NCBI GenBank assembly: GCA_002067065.1
Contig: MVPY01000033.1
Span: 1 to 64,000 of the forward strand
Direction of reading: 5' to 3'
Length of the DNA: 64,000 bases
Source of the DNA: Methanobacterium sp. PtaB.Bin024
GTDB lineage: Archaea > Methanobacteriota > Methanobacteria > Methanobacteriales > Methanobacteriaceae
Shown here piece by piece: positions 24,380-31,653 of the stretch (positions are counted from its first letter, which is position 1; each line of letters begins with the position of its first letter). The translations under genes were made by a program, and so were the position numbers. The notes beneath the pieces were generated by a model. That model did not search any database. It saw only the letters and a program-made list of their open reading frames with translations, and was not told the DNA's origin.

Positions 24380-24553
24380 GATATATAAACTTAGGATAAA
24401 CACCCTTAATCATGATTTTAACCCTTTTAAAAACTAGTATGGCTTATTAGAATAATATTTTAGCCTTAATTGTCTTAAAAAAATTATGATAGGTTTTTTT
24501 AATTTTCGATGTTATTTATGGATCAAAAAGATTTAGGAAACTATTTATAGTAT

Positions 24554-24640
24554 TAATGAATACTATTCATAAATGAATTTAATTTGTTAATGAATAATAT
24601 TTATTAATGAATAATATTTTGTTAATAAATTATTCGTTAA
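24554..24640 (+). promoter_or_regulatory. 17-bp iteron array at the promoter of the exported cluster
   Basis: TGAAT recurs exactly every 17 bp (starting at 24557, 24574, 24591 and 24608) within units of the form TAATGAATAnnATTnnT. A partly inverted relative (ATTATTCGTTAA) ends the array. The first unit is a near-perfect palindrome, TAATGAAT-ACT-ATTCATAA. A TATA element (TTTATAG, 24544-24550) lies just upstream, so the iterons sit over the expected transcription start. The same layout recurs at 30750. I infer repressor binding. Confidence 0.75.
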
Positions 24641-24785
24641 ATATAATTTACAATGTATTAAGGGGACAACGTATTGAGGGGAACATTAAAAATGTTGTAT
24701 ACAAAACAATAGAGTTACGTTCTTAGATATAACCAAGTTCAAATCTGAACTTTGATATCAAGAAGGGGAGGGGGTTCATTTTAAT

Positions 24786-25108
24786 ATGAATCTATTTTGT
24801 TATTATTATATTCTTTGTGATGCAGCCATTGCAGTTGATGAAACATTTCAAACCGAAACTGTAGACAACAACGTAGTCGTAGTACATTACAATTCCTTAG
24901 TTTTAGGAGGCAACAACTACCCTCACATCGACTACAGTGAAAAAACTGACACTCTTTTGGAACATGATTTTTTTTCATTCTGTATCCAGCAGATCCTGTT
25001 GATCCTGGTACTGCTAATCCCACTGCCTCCAGTACAAAATGGACTCATCCAACAGAACAGATAAACCAATATAATCAATTTTTAAAGGAGGATGAATATG
25101 AAACATAA
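24786..25108 (+). pseudogene. Probable frameshifted small secreted-type protein gene
   Basis: The open frame from 24786 reads well for about 60 residues, then loses character after a run of eight T (24968-24975). Moving into the -1 frame there (equivalent to one extra T) restores a plausible acidic and proline-rich sequence, PADPVDPGTANPTASS. It ends at TAA 25106-25108, overlapping the start of the next gene. That overlap is typical of coupled genes and supports the shift. I do not recognise the product. Without the shift the frame closes at 25064. The cause could be mutation, a sequencing slip in the T run or programmed frameshifting. Confidence 0.5.
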
Positions 25109-26486
25109 GGCAATTTGTATATTAATGGTTTTTTTATTGATTTTTGGATTTTTAAGTTTTTCTTTCGCCAGAAATTATGGACAAGATGTAGTTCAAAGTG
25201 TTTCTCCACCCCCCACAGAAACTACAACAGAAGAAGATACACCATCTGGTGGCAGTCCTGTAGAAAACCAATCTGGAGGAGGAAATCAAACCACAACTAC
25301 ATCTACAACTATCCAAACAGGGACAGTTTTTGTTAATCAAAAATCTCAGGACTTAGTTGTGATAAGAAAAGTTTCGAACACAACTACCACAACCAATACT
25401 ACCACAACCAGTACCACTGAAAACAAATGCAAAACTGATGAAACGCCTAACGAACCAGATCCTGACCCCCTGCCACTATTTCCTATAGAACCCGGAAAGA
25501 GACTCTTCTCTATTATTGGTTATATATTGGAATCACCAGAGCACGGAGTTAGAGATCCTGATTGGCCATACACTAACAGTTCCAATGATAACCTATGGAT
25601 CGCTGATGAAAGCTATTCTGACGGAGTAACCAACTCCCTCAGACAAACCACCTCGGCTGGATCCATACCCCACCAAGTAGCCGACTCAAACGGTGCAACT
25701 TATTACGCCTTCTGCATGGAACCTGGTCAGAAAGCTCAAGTGGGAGAAAATTTAACAAATACCGATGCTGCTCCGGCTGTGATCTATGATTTAGTTAAAA
25801 AATCCGATCCTGAAGATGATGACAACGCCTATAAAACCCAATTAAAGATATGGGCCCTTTTAACCGGAGGAAATATTAGTAGCAGTGGGGAAGTAGCTGT
25901 TCTTAAGGAAAACATGGGAATATCTGATGATCAATTCAAAGAGGATGTTAAAACAGCCACCAATGAACTGAAGAAAGAATACGGATCCAAAGATGGACAA
26001 ATCACCCCACTTCTTGACTATCGCACTGTGAATATCTTTGGTTACAACATGCTGGAGAATCTTTTCACCGGAATCAAACATTTATTCGGATGGTATACAT
26101 CCTACCAGCCACTATCACAATCACTGGTATCACCTTACAATGGCGATACCAGCCAACAGGCTACTTCTACAAACACTCAGTCCACGCAGAATACACAAAA
26201 TACACAGACCTCTAAAGACCAAACGAACACCCCCACTCCAGTACAGCCCGGACCTGGTGAAATTTCGTGTTCCAATTGTGGTGGTACTGGACAGATTCAG
26301 GAATGGTACACTTATTCTGAATGGGTTCCCTGCACGCGCTGTGGAGGTTCAGGTCAAATATATGATTCCATAGAAGGTGTTTACATAACTTGTCCAAGTT
26401 GTCATGGATCAAAAGGATCGTATGTTGAGAAGACAGGTACCAGATGGGTCACTTGCCCTGTTTGCGGAGGCGATGGAGTTATATAA
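25098..26486 (+). CDS. Secreted thioester-domain protein with C-terminal DnaJ-type zinc fingers
   Basis: A 462-residue exported protein. An N-terminal signal/anchor (about 5-28) precedes a Ser/Thr/Pro/Gly-rich linker (about 30-130). Residues about 140-290 look like a thioester domain of the kind found in Gram-positive surface adhesins: Cys206 in YYAFCMEPG and Gln248 in TQLKIWALLTGG are the expected internal Cys-Gln bond partners. After a Gln/Thr-rich spacer, four CxxCxGxG-like motifs (CSNCGGTG, CTRCGGSG, CPSCHGSK, CPVCGGDG) reproduce a DnaJ zinc-finger block with no J domain. The start at 25098 has AAAGGAGG at 6-nt spacing. Adhesion is an inference; the combination is unusual. Confidence 0.7.
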   Translation: MKHKAICILMVFLLIFGFLSFSFARNYGQDVVQSVSPPPTETTTEEDTPSGGSPVENQSGGGNQTTTTSTTIQTGTVFVNQKSQDLVVIRKVSNTTTTTNTTTTSTTENKCKTDETPNEPDPDPLPLFPIEPGKRLFSIIGYILESPEHGVRDPDWPYTNSSNDNLWIADESYSDGVTNSLRQTTSAGSIPHQVADSNGATYYAFCMEPGQKAQVGENLTNTDAAPAVIYDLVKKSDPEDDDNAYKTQLKIWALLTGGNISSSGEVAVLKENMGISDDQFKEDVKTATNELKKEYGSKDGQITPLLDYRTVNIFGYNMLENLFTGIKHLFGWYTSYQPLSQSLVSPYNGDTSQQATSTNTQSTQNTQNTQTSKDQTNTPTPVQPGPGEISCSNCGGTGQIQEWYTYSEWVPCTRCGGSGQIYDSIEGVYITCPSCHGSKGSYVEKTGTRWVTCPVCGGDGVI

Positions 26487-26555
26487 AAAACCATTTTCTC
26501 CCAATTCTTTTTTTAAAAGTTGAAAATGTTGGCAAATAATTAAGGAGGTCACCAA

Positions 26556-26951
26556 ATGATTAAGACAAAAGCAATTTTAATAGGGACTTTAATAACCCTT
26601 GTGGCAGTTACAATACTTGAATTAATCTTCGGAGCTTGGGGCGGATTCACAGGGCTGTTTTTAGGAGGTTTAATTAGCCTCTATATCATGGAAGCAGATT
26701 TAAAGGAAGGAATCATTCAGGGTTTCATAATTGGAGTTTTAACAGGAATAGTGTTTGACATCCTATTAGTTCTCGTGGCATCCATTAACGGAATATCAAT
26801 AGGAGTTTATCTGATTGGTGGAGGAATTTTAACTTTACTGGTTGCTTTAATAGTTTATGGAATTTTAACGGCAATCGGGGCTGCTGCAGCTATTTATCTA
26901 AAAGAAATACTGAAAAAATATGAAAAAGGTGATAAAAATGTTTTGCACTGA
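26556..26951 (+). CDS. Small four-helix membrane protein (DUF5518-like)
   Basis: A 131-residue integral membrane protein with about four hydrophobic helices (7-27, 30-48, 55-78, 86-115) and glycine-rich turns, ending in a short basic tail (EILKKYEKGDK). It resembles the DUF5518-type membrane proteins frequent in Methanobacterium; that match is from memory of the pattern. AAGGAGG precedes the ATG. Its 3' end overlaps the start of the zinc-ribbon gene, so the two are probably coupled within the exported-protein cluster. Function unknown. Confidence 0.65.
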   Translation: MIKTKAILIGTLITLVAVTILELIFGAWGGFTGLFLGGLISLYIMEADLKEGIIQGFIIGVLTGIVFDILLVLVASINGISIGVYLIGGGILTLLVALIVYGILTAIGAAAAIYLKEILKKYEKGDKNVLH

Positions 26952-27393
26952 ATGTGGGGAGGAATTCCAAGAAGATGTGAATTTCTGCCCCAACTGCGGC
27001 ACAAACTCAACCCTTTACCCTGATAAAGAGTCAAATCTGAATATTCCGGGCTCTTTGGAAAAATTTCAACCTGCAAACAAAGAAGATCCGCTAACCGGGG
27101 AAGTGTTCATTAAAAACAACTCCCAGGATGATCCGAATATGATCGATCCTTCAAAGGGAACAGATAAATCAACAACAGAAAATCCTGAAAACTGGCAGAA
27201 TGAAAAAGAACACTTAGAACGCATTATCCACCAATTGGAATTAGAAAATCAAGATTTACGGGAAAAACTTAAAAGAACATCTAAACCACTAGCTAAAACC
27301 ACTGCAAAAACTAGAAAAGTTGGTGTTCCCACACCACACGAAAAATCGGCTGACAACATGTGGAATAAATTCAAAAAATGGTATAATGAGTAA
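26938..27393 (+). CDS. Zinc-ribbon protein with coiled coil
   Basis: A 151-residue soluble protein. An N-terminal zinc ribbon (CTECGEEF...CPNCG, residues 3-21) is followed by a disordered acidic linker, a predicted coiled coil (about 88-115, EKEHLERIIHQLELENQDL) and a basic tail ending NKFKKWYNE. The start at 26938 has AAGGTGAT at good spacing and places MFCTECG at the N-terminus, as in many archaeal zinc-ribbon proteins. It overlaps the preceding membrane protein gene by 14 bp. No enzymatic motif is seen; a scaffold or partner role in the cluster is plausible. Confidence 0.65.
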   Translation: MFCTECGEEFQEDVNFCPNCGTNSTLYPDKESNLNIPGSLEKFQPANKEDPLTGEVFIKNNSQDDPNMIDPSKGTDKSTTENPENWQNEKEHLERIIHQLELENQDLREKLKRTSKPLAKTTAKTRKVGVPTPHEKSADNMWNKFKKWYNE

Positions 27394-27431
27394 AATCGGG
27401 AAGTATAAAAATCGTGAAATGGTGCGTGAAA

Positions 27432-27794
27432 ATGAAAAATAAAGATTGGATTATCATAGTGCTCGTTTTGTTAATCTTAACGATGGGGATCGGGTTGGTA
27501 TGGACCATGCAGAGTCCAAAAAACAACACATCTAACAATACCACCACTCCCAGCAGCAACCAGGGAGATGTGCAAAAAACAGCAAACAAAGTAACCAACA
27601 CCCAAACACAGGTAACGAACACTCCCCAGACTGATACTCAAACTGAGGCCCAAAGTGAATACGTAACCTTAACATGTAAAGTTTGTGGGAAAAAATTCCA
27701 AACTCCCAGAGAAGGCCCACAATTAGCAATCTGCGATGATTGTGTTAACACCCCTGAAGCTGACAAACTCCTTCAAGAAGCAGGATATGTTTAA
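27432..27794 (+). CDS. Membrane-anchored zinc-ribbon protein
   Basis: A 120-residue protein with one N-terminal transmembrane anchor (about 5-25), a Thr/Asn/Gln-rich linker (about 30-85) and a C-terminal metal-binding module (CKVCGKKF...CDDC). The preferred start is the ATG at 27432, behind GGTGCGTG; it leaves a short MKNKDW tail before the anchor. This architecture (anchor, low-complexity stalk, cysteine module) repeats in the gene at 28206, suggesting a small family displayed at the cell surface. Function not recognised. Confidence 0.6.
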   Translation: MKNKDWIIIVLVLLILTMGIGLVWTMQSPKNNTSNNTTTPSSNQGDVQKTANKVTNTQTQVTNTPQTDTQTEAQSEYVTLTCKVCGKKFQTPREGPQLAICDDCVNTPEADKLLQEAGYV

Positions 27795-27836
27795 AGTGGC
27801 ATCGTTCACATTCACTTGTTAAAATCGTAAAAGGAA

Positions 27837-28099
27837 GTGAAAACTCGTGAACAGATAATAATTGCCACTACAATGCTTTTCACGTCAATTGTTCTTTGCG
27901 GGGCTGTCAGTGCAGATGAAAGCAACACAACTATCGTAACACCACTAAACAGCAACGGACACAGTGAATATCCAAGTATTAGTGATGATGGAAACTGGAT
28001 AGCCTACCACTCAATTGCTAGTAATCAATTGCTAGTAATATTGTAGCCGGTGATACAAACTGCGTCACTGATGAAAAAGCAATGGACGTGATTAAATAG
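27837..28099 (+). pseudogene. Broken TolB-like propeller protein fragment
   Basis: An N-terminal signal-like segment (to about residue 26) leads into SEYPSISDDGNWIAYHSIASN, the repeat unit of TolB-like beta-propeller proteins. A 14-bp tandem duplication (28012-28025 and 28026-28039) then shifts the frame. Removing one copy gives the continuation NIVAGDTNCVTDEKAMDVIK, ending at TAG 28097-28099. Even so, only one blade of an expected multi-blade propeller remains, so this is a remnant. Confidence 0.65.
28012..28039. repeat. 14-bp tandem duplication causing a frameshift
   Basis: CAATTGCTAGTAAT occurs twice in immediate succession. Fourteen is not a multiple of three, so the duplication breaks the propeller fragment reading frame. 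Confidence 0.85.
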
Positions 28100-28205
28100 G
28101 TGATTTAAAACAAAATATTCCTAATTAAGAAATTATCCTAGCAGCATTTATGTTAAAAGATATTCTAGAACAATATAACCTAAAAACCATAAAAAGGCGT
28201 TACAT

Positions 28206-28682
28206 ATGAAAAACAAGCAAAAATTAGTTTTAGGAGTGGTTGCAGCTATAGTGCTGGTTGGATTGGTAGGAGTGTTCTCCTTTTCAGAACCCGAAATTTC
28301 AGCATCTAATGATTCAAACCAAACAAACCAGAGTATATGGGGAATACTAAGTGGAAACCAAGAAAGTAGTGCCAGTCAGGGATCAGGAAGTTCAAACCAA
28401 GAAAGTGGAAGTAACACCGGTAATGGAAATGACAATGAAACATCCAATCAAGGATCCAGTGATGGAGTGAAAAGTGCTGATAAGATAGTATGTAGTGCAT
28501 GCAACGGCCGAGGAACTGTAAATTATTATGATTGTGTGTACTGTGGGAATCATGACATTACAACAGATCAAGAAATGACAGCAACTCCTCCCAAATGTAC
28601 TAAATGTGGGCGTTACCATTATATCTTTGTAAGAAATGCGGTGTGCGAACAATGTGGTGGAACTGGATGGGTCGAACTGTAG
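28206..28682 (+). CDS. Membrane-anchored protein with DnaJ-like CxxCxGxG motifs
   Basis: A 158-residue protein. It has an N-terminal transmembrane anchor (about 7-26), a Ser/Gly/Asn-rich stalk (about 32-88) and a C-terminal cysteine module with CSACNGRG, CVYC, CTKC and CEQCGGTG. The outer two match the CxxCxGxG zinc motif of DnaJ, as in the larger protein encoded at 25098. A degenerate copy follows directly downstream. The low-complexity stalk resembles cell-surface spacers. Function unknown. Co-transcription with the upstream cluster is possible despite the intervening pseudogene. Confidence 0.6.
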   Translation: MKNKQKLVLGVVAAIVLVGLVGVFSFSEPEISASNDSNQTNQSIWGILSGNQESSASQGSGSSNQESGSNTGNGNDNETSNQGSSDGVKSADKIVCSACNGRGTVNYYDCVYCGNHDITTDQEMTATPPKCTKCGRYHYIFVRNAVCEQCGGTGWVEL

Positions 28683-28742
28683 CTCATTAAAGCAATTTGT
28701 CGATACAACAATATTAATGGGAGATATGTTTAATAAAAACAA

Positions 28743-29187
28743 GTGAAAATTGAGTTTAGAATTGATAACAGCAGTTATATTACTAATCAGATTGGTGGGA
28801 GTGTTTTCTTTTTTCACAACCCTCTGGAATCTCAGCTTTGGATATGTCTAATTTGTCCACAGATCAGAGTGCATCAGACCAAGGAATCAAAAGCAACAAC
28901 CAAAGAAGTAGAAGTAGCCAACAAGTTGAACTACCCCCGTAATGGGAATAACAGTGGAACACCCAATCCAGGATCTGGTAACAAGAATATAATAAATACT
29001 GAAAATGGATTAATTGAGAAAAAAAACCGTTACTACAAAAACATATGATAAATGTGGAGAAATATATGTAAATATTGGAGATTTTCATGATGGATTGATT
29101 GTACTAACTGCAATGCAGGTATAATTTACCTAGAAGAGACTGTTCAAAAAACCTTGCGATGCTTATGGCGGAGATGGAATAATTTAG
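28743..29187 (+). pseudogene. Decayed paralogue of the 28206 zinc-motif protein
   Basis: Nucleotide similarity to the gene at 28206 runs through the anchor (GGTGGGAGTGTTTTCTT versus GGTAGGAGTGTTCTCCT) and the Ser/Asn/Gly stalk. Several frameshifts and stops interrupt it. The 3' end still encodes CTNC and CDAYGGDGII before TAG 29185-29187, a CxxCxGxG motif with its second cysteine changed to tyrosine. The open frame of 101 codons inside it is a by-product of the shifts, not a gene. Confidence 0.7.
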
Positions 29188-29535
29188 CTATCACATAATC
29201 CTAAGCTCAATAACATGAATATTTCAAGTTCAATCAAATGTAGTGACTACAACCAGGATAATAAAACAACCCATCCCCTACCATGGTATTGGGAATGAAA
29301 AGATCAAAGGAGTTGATTCAAGAAGATTATAAATAAAATGAAACCAAAATGATTTTAGACGATTATTGAAAACACTTACCTAAAATTTAATTGATTTAAA
29401 AACATAAGTGACATATCACTCACTTCTCAAAGTTTATAGATAAGTTTCGACATAAAATCTAATAGAATTCTATCAAAAAAACCTGTATTCCTAATTTAGA
29501 AACTGCACCATATTAGTATAGGCTTCAGTGATATA
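29188..29535. other. Intergenic region upstream of the TetR fusion gene
   Basis: AT-rich, no credible gene. A possible TATA (GTTTATAGATAA, near 29430) could serve the TetR gene. The 17-bp iteron found at 24554 and 30750 is not present here, so the regulator does not appear to autoregulate through it. Confidence 0.5.
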
Positions 29536-30567
29536 ATGAGTCAACGGATGCAAAGAAAAAAGAAGAAAAATAAGAAATTAATCCTCGATGCTACTGAGAA
29601 ACTTATCTCAGCAAAGGGTCTGGTAAACATTACCATGGAAGAAGTAGCCCAAGAAGCGGATCTTGCCACCGGGACATTATATCTTTACTTCAAAAATAAG
29701 GAAAGCTTGTTTGCTGCCATTAATGCCCGATTCAATAAAGATATGAATCAGGCTATAAAAAAGAAAATGGATTTATATGAAACTGGTTCTGAGAAAGTGG
29801 TAGCCACAGGAACAGCTATCGTTGAGTTCTGTCTGGCTAACCCTCAAAAATGGAAGGTGGGAACTGAACTCCATCAAATGCCCTTTGAAGATGTAGAAGA
29901 TCTCAACGTCCAAGAGTTCTTCCATACAGCAAACGATATGATTCATATGTTGGCTGATGCTTACAGGCAGGGTATGGAAGAAGGTTCTATACATGCAGAT
30001 CTGGATCCTGTCTCAACAGCCATATTCAGTAGAATGGCTTTTATAAACTCTTTCACCCTCACTTCTGAGCAGAAAATGCTACTGCAACTCAATGAAATTG
30101 ATCGAGAACATTATCTAAGTGTTTCTTGGAACCTAATCAACAGATCGACCCATGTCAAACCATCTTTAAGAGAAGAAGGTGATATTCCCCTGGAATATCA
30201 TAGATCAGAGGAAGAAATAGGGAGAGAAATTAAAACAATGGTTGATTCCTTGGGACTACCTGCTGATGACGCTGTGCAAATCCGTGATGCTTGGAAAATG
30301 GTTGCTCAGATCACAATGGGAAAAGGTGAATATGATTTTGTAGAAACCACCAAAAGCCGCTGCGTAGTTCATGTGAATTTCTGTCCTATCACTACATCAT
30401 ATGAAAAAACAAAAAGACCTGTTGATAATAACATGATCGAAGGTTGTAAAAGGTTTGGTAAGATCCTAGTTGAAACCCTTAACCCTAAATACACTCAACG
30501 ATTCACTAAACAGTTATGTGCTGGTGATGACTACTGTGAGTGTATTATTGAGTTAAAAGAAGATTGA
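29536..30567 (+). CDS. TetR regulator fused to a C-terminal Cys-containing sensor-like domain
   Basis: A 343-residue protein in two parts. Residues about 12-60 are a TetR DNA-binding domain (ITMEEVAQEADLATGTLYLYFKNKESLF) followed by a helical TetR ligand domain to about residue 200. Residues about 215-343 form an extra domain with conserved cysteines, ending CAGDDYCECIIELKED. The same domain occurs alone at 31120. Its pattern recalls the ATC-hydrolase-like domain family, but I am not certain. I infer a regulator that senses through the extra domain, with the iteron promoters on both sides as likely targets. Confidence 0.78.
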   Translation: MSQRMQRKKKKNKKLILDATEKLISAKGLVNITMEEVAQEADLATGTLYLYFKNKESLFAAINARFNKDMNQAIKKKMDLYETGSEKVVATGTAIVEFCLANPQKWKVGTELHQMPFEDVEDLNVQEFFHTANDMIHMLADAYRQGMEEGSIHADLDPVSTAIFSRMAFINSFTLTSEQKMLLQLNEIDREHYLSVSWNLINRSTHVKPSLREEGDIPLEYHRSEEEIGREIKTMVDSLGLPADDAVQIRDAWKMVAQITMGKGEYDFVETTKSRCVVHVNFCPITTSYEKTKRPVDNNMIEGCKRFGKILVETLNPKYTQRFTKQLCAGDDYCECIIELKED

Positions 30568-30749
30568 ACTCAATTTACTTTAACAATAGATTACTCCTAT
30601 GATAGATATCTGGCAAGTATTGAAGTGTAATTGAATTAAAATTTACTTTTTTAAAGTTTTTTAAGTTTTTAAGGATTTGAAAGGATTTAAAGATTAAATA
30701 ATTGCTTATAATCTTTTTATGATTATAAGCGAAACTTTTATATAGATAT

Positions 30750-30782
30750 TAATGAATAAAATTCATTAGTGAATAAAATTCA
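30750..30782 (+). promoter_or_regulatory. Second 17-bp iteron pair downstream of a TATA box
   Basis: Two tandem units with TGAAT 17 bp apart (30753 and 30770). The first is a perfect palindrome, TAATGAAT-AAA-ATTCATTA, and the second is TGAAT-AAA-ATTCA. A TATA box (TTTTATATA, 30737-30745) precedes them. About 27 of 34 bases match the array at 24554, including the GAAACT-TTATA context upstream. It drives the remnant and gene at 31120. Confidence 0.78.
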
Positions 30783-30854
30783 ATATTTGACATTAGATAC
30801 AATTATTGATAATAGTAAGGTTAAGTATTCCAATGAATGAACATTGACAGCCTG

Positions 30855-31066
30855 TAAAAAAATTGGATATTGAAGACTTATATCAGTTATATAATCTGGA
30901 TCCTATGGCAACAGCCATATACAATCTGACAGCTTTTGGAAACGCTTTCATAACATCATTAAACAGATAATGCTCTTTAAAGATAATAAAATCACCCAAG
31001 AATGATATTTGAGTGTTGCGTCAGAATTAATCCTTAGATCCACTTGCAGACCTAACTCTAATAAGT
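30855..31066 (+). pseudogene. Eroded TetR half of a second TetR-fusion gene
   Basis: Translation in two frames gives NLDPMATAIYNLTAFGNAF and then, after a shift and one internal TGA, YLSVASELILRST. These align with LDPVSTAIFSRMAFINSF and YLSVSWNLINRST in the intact TetR fusion at 29536. The region therefore held a full TetR-plus-domain paralogue. Its DNA-binding part has been lost or degraded, while the C-terminal domain survives at 31120. Confidence 0.75.
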
Positions 31067-31119
31067 AATCCAATGGTTTTGATGAGGATAAAAATCCTAA
31101 AAAAACCGAGGTGATTTAA

Positions 31120-31611
31120 ATGGAATTAGAGGATATTCCTGCTGAGGTACGGTGGGAAATTGCAACCAAAGCAGCCCTGACGTCATCTATGGGTTATAAC
31201 ATGGCTTTCAGGGAAATAGTAGGGGCCAAAACCGTTGATCAGGTAGAAGATGCTGTTGACACTGAAGCCGGAAGACAAGTAAAAATCATTGCCGATTCCC
31301 TGGGCCTACCGGCAGCCAGCGCCATCGAAGTCGATGATGCCTTTGGGATCGTAGGAATGATCATAATGGGTAAAATGGAGTACGAACCCATTGAAATAAC
31401 TAATAACAGAGTTGTACAGCATATAACTAACTGCCCTATCCTAAATACTGGTAAAGAGATGAACGCTCCCATTGGAAGTATGCCAAATCATTGCCAAGCC
31501 TTCTCAAAAAGCGCTGTAGAAGGACTGAACCAAAAATACACCCATAATTTCAGTAAACAGATGTGTGCAGGTGATGAATACTGCCAATACGCTATTGAGT
31601 TAAAAAAATGA
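31120..31611 (+). CDS. Stand-alone copy of the TetR-fusion C-terminal domain
   Basis: A 163-residue protein aligning with residues about 225-343 of the TetR fusion at 29536. Shared stretches are DSLGLPA, the central IMGK-EY segment, the NCPI cysteine and the CAGDEYCQYAIELKK terminus. The N-terminal 45 residues (helical) are its own. The strong GAGGTGAT site before the ATG shows that it is translated independently of the decayed TetR sequence upstream. Under the iteron promoter at 30737-30782, it may be a sensor or decoy partner of the TetR fusion. Enzymatic activity (hydrolase-like) is an alternative. Confidence 0.7.
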   Translation: MELEDIPAEVRWEIATKAALTSSMGYNMAFREIVGAKTVDQVEDAVDTEAGRQVKIIADSLGLPAASAIEVDDAFGIVGMIIMGKMEYEPIEITNNRVVQHITNCPILNTGKEMNAPIGSMPNHCQAFSKSAVEGLNQKYTHNFSKQMCAGDEYCQYAIELKK

Positions 31612-31653
31612 GGGAAAGAAAAGAGCGATAAGATAAATGTAATCTTTACATGC

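Noticed and set aside
24554..24640. Possible CRISPR-like or replication-origin iterons
   Set aside because: Units are 17 bp without spacers and directly follow a TATA box, as at 30750, so a promoter operator explains them better. No cas or orc/cdc6 genes are present.
25098..26486. DnaJ chaperone
   Set aside because: Only the zinc-finger block is DnaJ-like. There is no J domain and the protein starts with a signal sequence.
28743..29048. 101-codon open frame as a real gene
   Set aside because: It runs across shifted segments of a decayed paralogue of the 28206 gene; the conserved reading frame changes within it.
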